Below, piece after piece: positions 53,083 to 61,800 of a stretch of DNA of 64,000 nucleotides; position 1 is the stretch's first letter; every line of letters begins with the position of its first letter. Source of the DNA: Micromonospora craniellae (GTDB taxonomy: Bacteria; Actinomycetota; Actinomycetes; Mycobacteriales; Micromonosporaceae); the NCBI RefSeq assembly GCF_014764405.1, contig NZ_CP061725.1, positions 2,480,001 to 2,544,000 on the forward strand, written 5' to 3'. The notes beneath the pieces were generated by a model that made no database searches, had not been told where the DNA came from, and worked only from the letters and a program-made list of their open reading frames with translations. The position numbers and the translations under genes are program-made.

Positions 53083-54002
53083 AGATCGGACGGTGCTGGA
53101 AGAGGACGCGGAGTCCTCGGTAGGTAGTTCTCACCACAAGATCACCTACACCATGAGGACTCCGCGTGATCGCCTATCGTGCCATGATCGATGTCCCCAG
53201 GGAACTCGTGCAGTACCTCGGCCGGCTGCTGGCCGCCGAACGCCGAGCCCGCGGAACCCGGCGTGACACCCGCGCCCTGACCTGCTTCCACCAGGCACTT
53301 CTCGTGCTCATCTGGTTCCGCAAAGCCGAGGACCTGACCCTGCTGGCCGCCGGATTCGGGATCTCCCGGGCCACCGCCTACCGCTACCGCGACGAGGGCG
53401 TAGCCGTACTCGCCGCCCAGGCGACCGACCTGCACACCGCTCTGCGTCGGGCCGCCGCCGACGGCTGGTCCCACGTGATCCTCGACGGCAAACTGTTCGA
53501 CTGCGACCGGCTCACCGAGACCACCCTGTCCGTCAAGGGCGAGACCATCGACGCCTGGTATTCGGGAAAGCACCGCGACTTCGGCGCGAACATCCAAGCC
53601 GTCATGCGCCCGGACGGGCTACCGATCTGGACATCGGCGGCGATGCCCGGGCATCTGCATGACACCAGCTGCGCCCGCGAACTCGGCGTCACCGCCGCCC
53701 TGAACTGGTCCGCCGCCGAACTCGACCTGCCCGCCCTGGCCGACTCCGGCTACGAAAGCACAGGCCACGGCATCAAGACCCCGATCAAGCAGCCCACCGA
53801 CGGCAGCCGGCTCGCACCCGACAACCGCGCCTACAACCGACTGCTCCGCGGCCTGCGATGGCAAGGCGAACGCGGCTTCGCCATCCTGATCGGACGCTGG
53901 AAGACGCTCCGCCACACGAACATCAGCCCACGCCGAATCGGCGACATCGTCGCCGCCGCATTACACCTGACCCACTTCGAATACAAATACCTATCCGAAT
54001 CT
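53083..54002 (+). mobile_element. IS5-like insertion sequence
   Basis: Imperfect terminal inverted repeats AGATCGGACGGT (53083-53094) and ACCTATCCGAATCT (53989-54002), related by 12 of 14 positions with one gap, bound a DDE transposase gene. A 5-base direct repeat TGTTG flanks them (53078-53082 and 54003-54007), consistent with a target duplication. The boundaries were read by eye. Confidence 0.6.
53107..53166 (+). promoter_or_regulatory. Hairpin overlapping the transposase start codon
   Basis: CGCGGAGTCCTC (53107-53118) is the exact reverse complement of GAGGACTCCGCG (53155-53166). The right arm includes the ribosome-site-like GAGGA and the first base of the GTG start. A read-through transcript would fold and hide the start, a known way to keep transposase expression low. 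Confidence 0.55.
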
Positions 54003-54008
54003 TGTTGA
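53166..54008 (+). CDS. IS5-family DDE transposase
   Basis: This 280-residue transposase has an N-terminal helix-turn-helix (LTLLAAGFGISRATAYRYRDEG) and an RNase-H-like catalytic domain. Candidate acidic residues are in ILDGKLFDC, ALADSGYES and QGERGFAILIGRWK. Its stop codon TGA lies just outside the IS end, in the flanking TGTTG repeat, so the stop is supplied by the target site. GTG start at 53166; ATG 53184 is an alternative. Confidence 0.88.
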   Translation: MIAYRAMIDVPRELVQYLGRLLAAERRARGTRRDTRALTCFHQALLVLIWFRKAEDLTLLAAGFGISRATAYRYRDEGVAVLAAQATDLHTALRRAAADGWSHVILDGKLFDCDRLTETTLSVKGETIDAWYSGKHRDFGANIQAVMRPDGLPIWTSAAMPGHLHDTSCARELGVTAALNWSAAELDLPALADSGYESTGHGIKTPIKQPTDGSRLAPDNRAYNRLLRGLRWQGERGFAILIGRWKTLRHTNISPRRIGDIVAAALHLTHFEYKYLSESC

Positions 54009-54312
54009 GATAACTTCAATAGGGCGACAGCCAACCAGGGGTGCTCTCCCGCTCAACGAATGCGATGCTTCGCCTGGTAGCGCCGCACCAGGGAACCTCC
54101 ATGGCACATCGTCCAGGGCACCGCTTGCTGGTAAAACAGCGCTCGATGGCCGCCGCGGACGGAGCCTCAAATTGATCAACAATCCGATGAGCATTACCCA
54201 GAGTTACCCTCTTGACGCGGGAAGTAGTACATGCCATGCTTCATAAGCGTCAATACCAGATGACGACCCGCCTTTAGCCGTGGGGTTTCACACCAATCAG
54301 AGGAGTCGCAAG
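54009..54312. promoter_or_regulatory. Intergenic region with candidate promoter for the biosynthetic operon
   Basis: About 300 bases between the IS and the operon. TTGACG (54212-54217) is followed after 17 bases by CATGCT (54235-54240), a possible promoter. A 73-codon minus-strand frame at 54016-54237 is probably a remnant or chance ORF. Confidence 0.35.
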
Positions 54313-54984
54313 ATGGCAAAGAGCGTACCTGTTTCCTGGCACCTCAAGGGGGACGTGAACTCGCACAGTTTCACCCTCGCCGGTGCGGGAACGGCCGATT
54401 TGGCAACCGGTTCCACCGAGCTTCGCCTCAAGATCATGCCCAGCCTTCCGGAGGGGTACGACCCAGCACTGTCCCACATGATTTGCAACTTCACACTGGC
54501 AGGCTATGCAGCGGTACCAGAAGTCGCAGTCAGTATGCGTGACGCCATCGACACCAAGGCGTTTGTGCGCCCCCGGCGGCACATCATCATCACCGACGCT
54601 GCGGGTGAGCAGGTGACGCGACTCGAAGCGCTGACGACGATGGAGATCACCGAGGCTGGCATCTCGGTCACCAATCACATGACGGGATTCTCGCGGCTGC
54701 CTTCGGCCGTGTCCCGCGTGATGGGCGAGGAGTACCTGGTCCCCGGTCTGGGGGGTACTGCGACCGGCGTTGCCCGCTACGCAGTCGTTCTTGAGGACGG
54801 GACCGTCCTCGACGGCATGACCGTGGTTCCGTACCGTTTCGACCGGCAGGATGTCGAGGTCACGCCAGCCCGGAGAGTGCTTGCCGACCAGAGCTGCGAG
54901 TGGGCGGCGGCGGATGAGATCACGCTGCGGGCCACCAGCCGGTGGCTGACGTTGTCGCGCGTGGACGAGACGGCAGGAGCCTGA
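54313..54984 (+). CDS. GFP-fold-like beta-barrel protein without canonical chromophore
   Basis: A 223-residue protein, the size of GFP-family proteins (225-238). Residues 9-41 match the first GFP hairpin pattern: WHLKGDVNSHSFTLAG, then a Gly/Asp turn and ELRLKI. LPEGYD (45-50) aligns with LPxxWD of red fluorescent proteins. Arg89 in RRHIIITD lines up with GFP Arg96, and TRLE (102-105) with GFP TRAE. PS-x5-VM (130-137) and L-x-P-x2-G...G-x9-DG (142-163) keep DsRed spacing. The chromophore Tyr-Gly is absent (CNFTLAG instead), and the Glu222 position appears to be Ala or Arg. First gene of the operon; ATG 54313 follows GGAG. The role is unknown. Confidence 0.6.
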   Translation: MAKSVPVSWHLKGDVNSHSFTLAGAGTADLATGSTELRLKIMPSLPEGYDPALSHMICNFTLAGYAAVPEVAVSMRDAIDTKAFVRPRRHIIITDAAGEQVTRLEALTTMEITEAGISVTNHMTGFSRLPSAVSRVMGEEYLVPGLGGTATGVARYAVVLEDGTVLDGMTVVPYRFDRQDVEVTPARRVLADQSCEWAAADEITLRATSRWLTLSRVDETAGA

Positions 54985-54990
54985 CAAGTC

Positions 54991-55953
54991 ATGGTGGATG
55001 TTCCTGCCACCGACATCGCCGAAGTTGACGTGGCGGTGTCCGGGCGGGAGGGCATCACGGCCGCCGTGGAATCACTGCGCTCAGACGGCGTGGTGATTCT
55101 GCGGCGTGCCGTCGATCCGGCCCTTCTCGCAAGCGTCAGCGACATGGTCATTGATTGGCACGAACGGTTCCTGAGCGGCGCGGTTCACAACTACTCACTT
55201 GGCGAGGAGACAGCGACCAGAATACCGGACATCTGGCAGGACGCCTTCACTGAACCCCGCGAGTTGCAGGGCTTCCGCAAGTGGAACGTCGCGGGAATGG
55301 ACTCCCGATTCATTCCGTTGGTGGACTGCGAGCCGCTTTACAGCATTATTCACGGCTTTATCGGGCCAGACCTGAGTGTCACCAAGACACAGATGCTCGT
55401 GTTGCCTCCGGGCTGCCTCGATTCACCGTTCCTGCACACCGACGCCGGCTCGCTAGCCGACGTTGTCGAACACATGGACGCTTCGCCTGTAATGGTGTCT
55501 GCACAGGTGTTCCTCACCGATCTACCGAGCCCAGGCATGGGTAACTTCACGTGCGTTCCTGGGTCGCACGGGAAGCGGTATCCGTGGTCGCCAGACAATC
55601 CAACCCGATCCCAATTGGGCGGCCCCCTCGGGGAAGATATCCCGATGGACATTCGCCGGCAGGCAATTGTACGGGCGGGTGATGTCGCCGTATTCATTCA
55701 CTCGCTGTGGCACGGCGCGACAAGTAACGCCTCGCCGGTACCGAGACGCAGCCTAATTCTCTCTTATGCGAAATCTTTCGTGCGCCCCTACGACTACGAG
55801 TCGACGCCGGACATCGTGCTTCGTCATGGAACATCTCGACAGCGTCTCCTGTTCGGAGATCTCGGCGCTTGGGCTTTTCGGCCTGGATGTTTCTATCACT
55901 ATCCTGACGACTATCTGAAGATGCTAGCCTCTGATCCCGTTGTTGGACCATGA
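54991..55953 (+). CDS. Phytanoyl-CoA dioxygenase-like Fe(II)/2-oxoglutarate oxygenase
   Basis: A 320-residue PhyH-family protein. The iron ligands are His149 and Asp151 in FLHTDAG and His241 in SLWHGATSN. Arg253 in RRSLILSY should bind 2-oxoglutarate. The FTCVPGSHGKR segment is typical of the family. Such enzymes hydroxylate or otherwise oxidise small molecules or carrier-bound intermediates. It starts six bases after the GFP-like gene and overlaps the decarboxylase gene by four (ATGA), so the three are translated together. The substrate is unknown. Confidence 0.87.
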   Translation: MVDVPATDIAEVDVAVSGREGITAAVESLRSDGVVILRRAVDPALLASVSDMVIDWHERFLSGAVHNYSLGEETATRIPDIWQDAFTEPRELQGFRKWNVAGMDSRFIPLVDCEPLYSIIHGFIGPDLSVTKTQMLVLPPGCLDSPFLHTDAGSLADVVEHMDASPVMVSAQVFLTDLPSPGMGNFTCVPGSHGKRYPWSPDNPTRSQLGGPLGEDIPMDIRRQAIVRAGDVAVFIHSLWHGATSNASPVPRRSLILSYAKSFVRPYDYESTPDIVLRHGTSRQRLLFGDLGAWAFRPGCFYHYPDDYLKMLASDPVVGP

Positions 55954-57086
55954 CGGATACAAAGGCCAAGTCCACCGGATGCACTGCGCCGTGGGCGAGC
56001 GGTCCCCCCAGCGGCACCCCGTGTGCGCTGTTCGACCTTGATGGATTGGATAAACGTCTTCAGGTCTGTGCCGCTGGGGCTGCGGCCCGGGGAGTCACTC
56101 TGGCCTACAGCATCAAGACGAACCCGATGCCTGCCATTCTGAGGCGGGTTCGCGCAGCAGGGTTCGCCGCTGAGGCGATCAGCGGTGCCGAGGTCGCGGC
56201 TGCCATTGACGTTGGGTTCCGTCCGGACCAAATTGTCCTCGGCGGTGCCGCTAAGTCATGGCCAACCGGCACGGTAGTGCCGGGATTGCTCGCTTTGCTC
56301 GACGACACGCTTGACGGTTTCGCCGTTGCCGCGCGTGCATCGTCCGGCCACCGGCACCATTGTGTACGGTTGCGATTCCCTGGAGTCGGTTCGAGGCTGG
56401 GGTTTGACACCGCAAGTCCCGAACAACGCGAGAAACTGGCCGCTGCCTTGCTGTACGCGAGCGAGAATGGGGTTTCGGTGGGACTCGCGACCCACGAGCA
56501 CAATGTGCCTGCGGCTCGATCTGGTGTCTGGCTGGCTGGCATCTACTCAATGCTAGATGGTTTGAACGATGCACATCCGGGCATTCTCGCATCCATCGAG
56601 TGCCTCGACCTCGGCGGCGGGTACGAGGCAGCTTGTCTCGATGACATGATCTGGGGCGATCTCGGCGAGGATCTTTTGGAGTACGTCCACGATCGGCTGC
56701 CACGCTGCCGCACGATCATCCTCGAACCGGGAAAGTCGCTTGTTCAAGCTTACGGCGCGGTCATCGGCACCGTCCTCGCGTGCTATCCGGAGAACGAGGT
56801 GTGTGTTGACGCGTCTATGGCAGAGTTGCCTTGGCCGACACCGCGCCGTCCCGTTTCGGTATGGCGTAGCGACCGCTGGGAGCAGCTCGGCGAGGGCGAT
56901 GGAAGGATCGCCGGCAGGTGTACGGCTGAGACCGACATCCTTGCAACCTCGGTCGACATCGGCAGCCTCGCGCCGGGAGACAAGCTGCTATTCGCTGATG
57001 CGGGCGCTTACGACTGGAGTATGCGCAATATGTTCGGCACGGCCACAGTTGTCGAGACGAGTGGAGACGAGTATGCCGCTGCATGA
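55950..57086 (+). CDS. Fold-type III PLP-dependent amino-acid decarboxylase
   Basis: This 378-residue alanine-racemase-fold decarboxylase (Orn/Lys/DAP family) binds PLP at Lys56 in YSIKTNP. The phosphate is held by LDLGGGY (220-226) and EPGK (259-262). The catalytic Cys and Asp of the second active-site half lie in GRCTAETD (Cys324, Asp329), and Tyr354 is in DAGAYDWSM. All catalytic elements are present, so it should be active. Its relatives include enzymes that decarboxylate free amino acids and BtrK-type enzymes that work on a carrier-bound amino acid. The next gene encodes a carrier, so the second option is attractive. Confidence 0.87.
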   Translation: MTDTKAKSTGCTAPWASGPPSGTPCALFDLDGLDKRLQVCAAGAAARGVTLAYSIKTNPMPAILRRVRAAGFAAEAISGAEVAAAIDVGFRPDQIVLGGAAKSWPTGTVVPGLLALLDDTLDGFAVAARASSGHRHHCVRLRFPGVGSRLGFDTASPEQREKLAAALLYASENGVSVGLATHEHNVPAARSGVWLAGIYSMLDGLNDAHPGILASIECLDLGGGYEAACLDDMIWGDLGEDLLEYVHDRLPRCRTIILEPGKSLVQAYGAVIGTVLACYPENEVCVDASMAELPWPTPRRPVSVWRSDRWEQLGEGDGRIAGRCTAETDILATSVDIGSLAPGDKLLFADAGAYDWSMRNMFGTATVVETSGDEYAAA

Positions 57087-58776
57087 GCATATTGAGGACC
57101 TGGCCGACCGATGCCCGGACCGTGTCGTCCTGTCTGCCGGGCCGGAGACGTTGAGTGCTGCCGAACTCGATCAGTTCGGTAACCGTATCGCGTGGTCTCT
57201 ATCCGATCGCGGAGTTCGGCCCGGTGACCTCGTCGCGGTTGCGCTTCCGCGCGATATCACACTCGTTGCGGCGCTGCTTGGCGTGCTCAAGTCCGGCGCG
57301 GCCTATGTGCCCATCGACCCCCATCTGCCGGCTGCCCGGATAAGATCCATGCTCGACGACTCGGGCGCGCGCTACGTCCTGGTGAGCAGTGCTTGGGCGC
57401 ACGCGGACCCCTACGGATCGAGAACGTGTCTCGATCCGCGCGACCCGGACTGGCTGCGCGCCGAGGGCAGGCGGCCACAAGTCGATGTCCACGGCTCAGA
57501 CGCCGCATATGTCATCTATACCTCTGGAACGACGGGCCTCCCGAAGGGCGTGATTGTCGAGCATCGCAATGTCGACAACCTCGTCAGCGGCTGGTCAAAC
57601 GCGATCTCGTTCCCTCGCGGCGCAACAATGAGTTCGCTAGCAACCGTCGCTTTCGACATCTTTCTGTCCGAGACCATCCTTCCAATGGTCTATGGCCTGA
57701 GGGTAGCGCTCGCCACGGATGAGGACGTAAGCACCCCGTCTGCCATCGCTGATTTTTTGGCTCGTCACAATGTGACCGCGATACAGGCCACCCCGTCTCG
57801 ACTGGCTTGGCTTCTGGCCGACAACCGGGTCCGAGCAGAGCTAGCCAAAGCCGAGTTACTTATTGTCGGTGGCGAGGCATTTCCGGCGCCGCTCCTGGCC
57901 GAGGCACGCAGATACACCAAGGCCGCTATATACAATGTCTACGGGCCAACTGAGGCTACTGTATGGACATCCGCCAAGCTGCTCGCCGACGATCAGCCCA
58001 TAACGATAGGTCAACCTATCCAAGGCGTGGCCTACCATTTAGTGGATGAGTCCGGAATCGAGCCCTCGCTAGGCGAACTGGGTGAACTGTGTATCAGCGG
58101 CGAGGCGCTGGCACGGGGCTATTTCGGGGATCCGGTCAAGACGCGCGATCGATTCGGGACAGGGTCTCGTCGCTACCGCACGGGCGACTTGGCCCGCCGG
58201 TTGAACAACGGCGAGGTTCAGGTCTCAGGACGGACAGACCAACAGATTAAGATCGACGGCTATCGTGTCGAACTGATGGAGGTCGAGACGGTTCTAGCCG
58301 AGGCTGCTGGCGTCGCTGCTGCGGTTGTCGTGCTCCTCGACGGCGAGATCAGCCGGACGCTCGTCGCCGCAGTGATGCCAGCATCTGTCGATCCGGACGC
58401 AGTCTGGGCGCATGCAGCCCGGCGGCTTCCGCGATACATGATGCCATCGACCATCGTCGCGGTCGCTTCCCTGCCGCTGAGTCATTCCGGGAAGGCAGAT
58501 CGTCGCGCTGTCGAGACAATGCTGCGCGAGCACATACGTACAGAGGAAGACCCTTTGGATTATGTGTACGCGATGGTCACACGGTGGCTAGGTAGTCCTG
58601 TCGATCCGGACTGCGGCAGCTTACTCGATCTTGGAGTCGGATCGCTCAACACAGCCCGTCTCATTGCGGAGATCGCCTGCCGCTATGAGGTGCGTCTCGA
58701 ACTATCTGACGTGATCGCCGTGCGGTCGCTTCGGCACCTCGCTGACCGGATTCGCCGACACGTCACCACCGCCTGA
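57073..58776 (+). CDS. NRPS-like adenylation domain fused to a carrier protein
   Basis: This 567-residue didomain has an adenylation domain (residues 1-480) with A3 YTSGTTGLPKG, A5 YGPTE, A7 YRTGD, A8 GRTDQQIKIDGYRVE and the A10 lysine (Lys474, SGKAD). Asp195 is the expected alpha-amine-binding residue, so an amino acid is the likely substrate. A carrier domain (~490-565) ends with DLGVGSLN, Ser524 being the phosphopantetheine site. There is no condensation or thioesterase domain. The ATG at 57073 lies 14 bases inside the decarboxylase gene; the long upstream frame is that gene in another phase. I cannot name the amino acid from the pocket. Confidence 0.92.
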   Translation: MPLHEHIEDLADRCPDRVVLSAGPETLSAAELDQFGNRIAWSLSDRGVRPGDLVAVALPRDITLVAALLGVLKSGAAYVPIDPHLPAARIRSMLDDSGARYVLVSSAWAHADPYGSRTCLDPRDPDWLRAEGRRPQVDVHGSDAAYVIYTSGTTGLPKGVIVEHRNVDNLVSGWSNAISFPRGATMSSLATVAFDIFLSETILPMVYGLRVALATDEDVSTPSAIADFLARHNVTAIQATPSRLAWLLADNRVRAELAKAELLIVGGEAFPAPLLAEARRYTKAAIYNVYGPTEATVWTSAKLLADDQPITIGQPIQGVAYHLVDESGIEPSLGELGELCISGEALARGYFGDPVKTRDRFGTGSRRYRTGDLARRLNNGEVQVSGRTDQQIKIDGYRVELMEVETVLAEAAGVAAAVVVLLDGEISRTLVAAVMPASVDPDAVWAHAARRLPRYMMPSTIVAVASLPLSHSGKADRRAVETMLREHIRTEEDPLDYVYAMVTRWLGSPVDPDCGSLLDLGVGSLNTARLIAEIACRYEVRLELSDVIAVRSLRHLADRIRRHVTTA

Positions 58777-58778
58777 TC

Positions 58779-58815
58779 GGCGGGACGGGAGTTGACCTTC
58801 TGCTCCCGTCCCGCC
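58779..58815. terminator. Bidirectional terminator between the operon and ileS
   Basis: GGCGGGACGGGAG (58779-58791) pairs perfectly over 13 bases with CTCCCGTCCCGCC (58803-58815), with an 11-base loop. It sits between converging genes, right after the adenylation-gene stop and right before the ileS stop. Confidence 0.85.
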
Positions 58816-58821
58816 TCGGAT

Positions 58822-61800
58822 TCATGACCGGGCAACCCGGACCAGGATCTCGTCACCGGCCCCTACGGTTCCTGGGAATCCTTCGGAGAGCGCATCCATC
58901 AGCGCCACCGAGTCCGCGAGCGTCTCATGAGCGATGAGCTCCTGATGGCGGCGGATCACAGCCAGAATCTGTGCTGGTCCCGCTACCGACAGAGCGATCC
59001 GGTCTGAGACGTCGAGGTCGGCATCCCGCCGTGCTTGTTGCACGACGCGGACGACGTCCCGGGCAATACCCTCAGCCTCTAGCTCTGGGGTGATCTCTGT
59101 ATCCAGTGCGATCGTCACGCCACGCTGCGACTCGACCACCCAACCGGTACGTGGCAGCTCCGAGATGAGGACGTCGTCCGCGCCGATGGTGATCTCCTCG
59201 CCGCCGGCAGAGAGATGGAAGACTCCCGAGTCTCTGATGCCATTGACGAGCACGCGTGGATCGGTCGCGAGGACTGCCTTGGCTACGACCTGGGTCTGCT
59301 TCCCGAACCGCTTGCCGATCTCTCTGAAGTTCGGTTTGACCTGCACATCGATGACCTCGCTGCCTGCGTCGAGTGGCTCCAGAAGCTTGACGTTCAACTC
59401 GTCTCCAACATCATCGAGCAACGCCTGCGCCAATGCCGTGCCGGACGGCAGACCCACAAGCGCCCGGCTCAACGGCTGCCGAATCCGCATACTACTCGCC
59501 TTCCGCGCTGCACGACCTGCCTCGGCAAGGGCACGGGCAGTGGCGACCTGTGCGGACAACTCGGGGTCGATGAGGTTGGCGTCGGGCTGCGGCCACGTCG
59601 CAAGGTGCACCGAATCCGGCGCGGACGGATTCCCCGGTCGAATGATTTGCTGCCACACCTCCTCGGTGATGAACGGGACGAACGGCGCGAGGAGCCGGGT
59701 CAGACCATCCAGGCACTCGTAAAGCGTGACGAGTGCGTCTTGATCGCCTTCCCAGAACCGCTGCCGTGACCGCCGCACGTACCAGTTCGACAGATCGTCG
59801 ACGAAGTCGGCGAGCAGCCTTCCGGCGCGCGCAGTATCGTAGTTTTCCATCCGCTCATCCACGGCCGCAGCGAGCGCGTGCAACTCGCCCAGAACCCAAC
59901 GGTCGAGGATGGGCCGGTCTTCAACGGGGTGGGCGGTCTTCGGTGCCCACGTCGAGTGGGACGCGTAGAGCGAGAAGAACGACGCGGTGTTCCAGTAGGT
60001 CATGAGCACCTTGCGGACGATGTCGTCGAGTGGTCCGGGACCGACGCGGCGCTGCGCCCAAGGCGAGCCCGAGCAGGCCATGAACCAGCGCAGCGCGTCC
60101 GCGCCGTGCGTGTCCATGAGTGGGATCGGCAGCAGGATGTTTCCCAGGTGCTTGCTCATTTTGCGGCCGTCCTCGGCCATGATGTGCCCGAGGCAGACTA
60201 CGTTTTCGTACGGGGACCTGTCGAAGACAAGCGTGCCGATGGCCATCAGGGTGTAGAACCATCCGCGTGTCTGATCGATGGCCTCGCAGATGTACTGGGC
60301 CGGATAGGTCTTCTCGAACGCTTCCTCGCTGCCGGGTACGTGCGGGTAGCCGAGCGAGGCGAACGGCATCGCCCCGGAGTCATACCATGCGTCGACCACC
60401 TCCGGCACCCGCGTGGCTGTTTCGCCGCATTCCGGGCAGGCGAATGTAACAGCGTCGATGTACGGGCGGTGCGGATCGAGGCTGGACAAATCCTCGCCGG
60501 CCAACTCTCCGAGTTCGGCCCGGGAGCCGATCGCGGTGATGTGGTTGTTGCCGCAGCGCCACAACGGTAGTGGCGTGCCCCAGTAACGGGACCGCGACAG
60601 AGCCCAGTCGATGTTGTTGTTCAGCCAGTCGCCGTACCGGCCGTGCTTGATGTGCTCCGGGTACCAGTTGGTGCGCTCATTCTCTCGCAACAGCGCGTCG
60701 CTGACGGTCGTCGTCCGGATGTACCAGGACGGCTGGGCGTAGTACATCAGCGGGGTGTGGCAACGCCAGCAGTGGGGATACGAATGCTCGAAACGCTCGT
60801 AGCGAAAAAGAAGGCCAGCGCGCTTCAGCTCCTCGATGAGGATGGCGTCAGCATCCTTGAAGAAGACGCCGCCGACCAGTCGCACCTCATCGAGGAAACG
60901 GCCGTTGGGCGCTACCGGGTTGATCACGGGCAGCCCATTGGCGCGGCAAACGGCAAGGTCCTCAGCCCCAAAAGCTGGCGCCTGGTGAACCAAGCCAGTG
61001 CCGTCCTCCGTCGTGACATAGTCAGCGAGCACAACCCGATGGGCGTCCGGGATGTCGACAAGGTCGAAGGGACGCTGATAACGCAACCCAGCGAGTTCGG
61101 TTCCGGGCACCGACGCCAGCACCTCGACGTCATCGCCGAGAACCCGGCCTAGCAGCGGCTCGGCCACGATAAACGTGCCCTTTTCTGCACGGGCGACGAC
61201 GTAGGTCACCTCAGGATGGGCCGCCACCGCCGTGTTCGACACGAGCGTCCAGGGCGTGGTCGTCCAGACCAGCAAATCCACACCAACGTGCCCCTCGACC
61301 GGATGATGCAGCGGGAACCGTACGTAGACGGAAGGGTCGGTCACCGTCTCGTATCCCTGAGCGACCTCGTGGTCAGACAACGTCGTACCGTCACGGGTGC
61401 AATACGGCGCGACCCGGAAATCCTCCACCAGGCGACCATCGGAGTGGATGTGCTTCAATGACCACCACACACTATCCACATACTCGGGCGACATCGTCTC
61501 ATACGGGTGCGATAAGTCGATCCAGTAGCCCATTCGCTCCGTTAGTTGCTCAAATTCGTCCACATGACGAAGCACGGACTCACGACATCGGGCGTTGAAC
61601 TCGGCGATGCCTACCTTCTCGATGTCCGGCTTTCCGCTGAGGCCCAACTCCTTCTCCACAGCGAGTTCAACCGGCAGGCCGTGGCAATCCCAGCCCGCGC
61701 GGCGAGGCACCGAGTAGCCCTTCATCGTCCTAAAGCGCGGGAAGACATCTTTGAAAACCCGCGCTTCCACATGATGGGTTCCCGGCGTGCCATTGGCAGT

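Noticed and set aside
54016..54237. Minus-strand 73-codon ORF next to the IS
   Set aside because: No ribosome site or recognisable family, and it overlaps the probable operon promoter; more likely a remnant or chance frame.
54484..54515. Canonical GFP chromophore (X-Tyr-Gly) in the GFP-like protein
   Set aside because: The aligned stretch reads C-N-F-T-L-A-G-Y; no Tyr-Gly pair in the right order is present, so I do not call it fluorescent.
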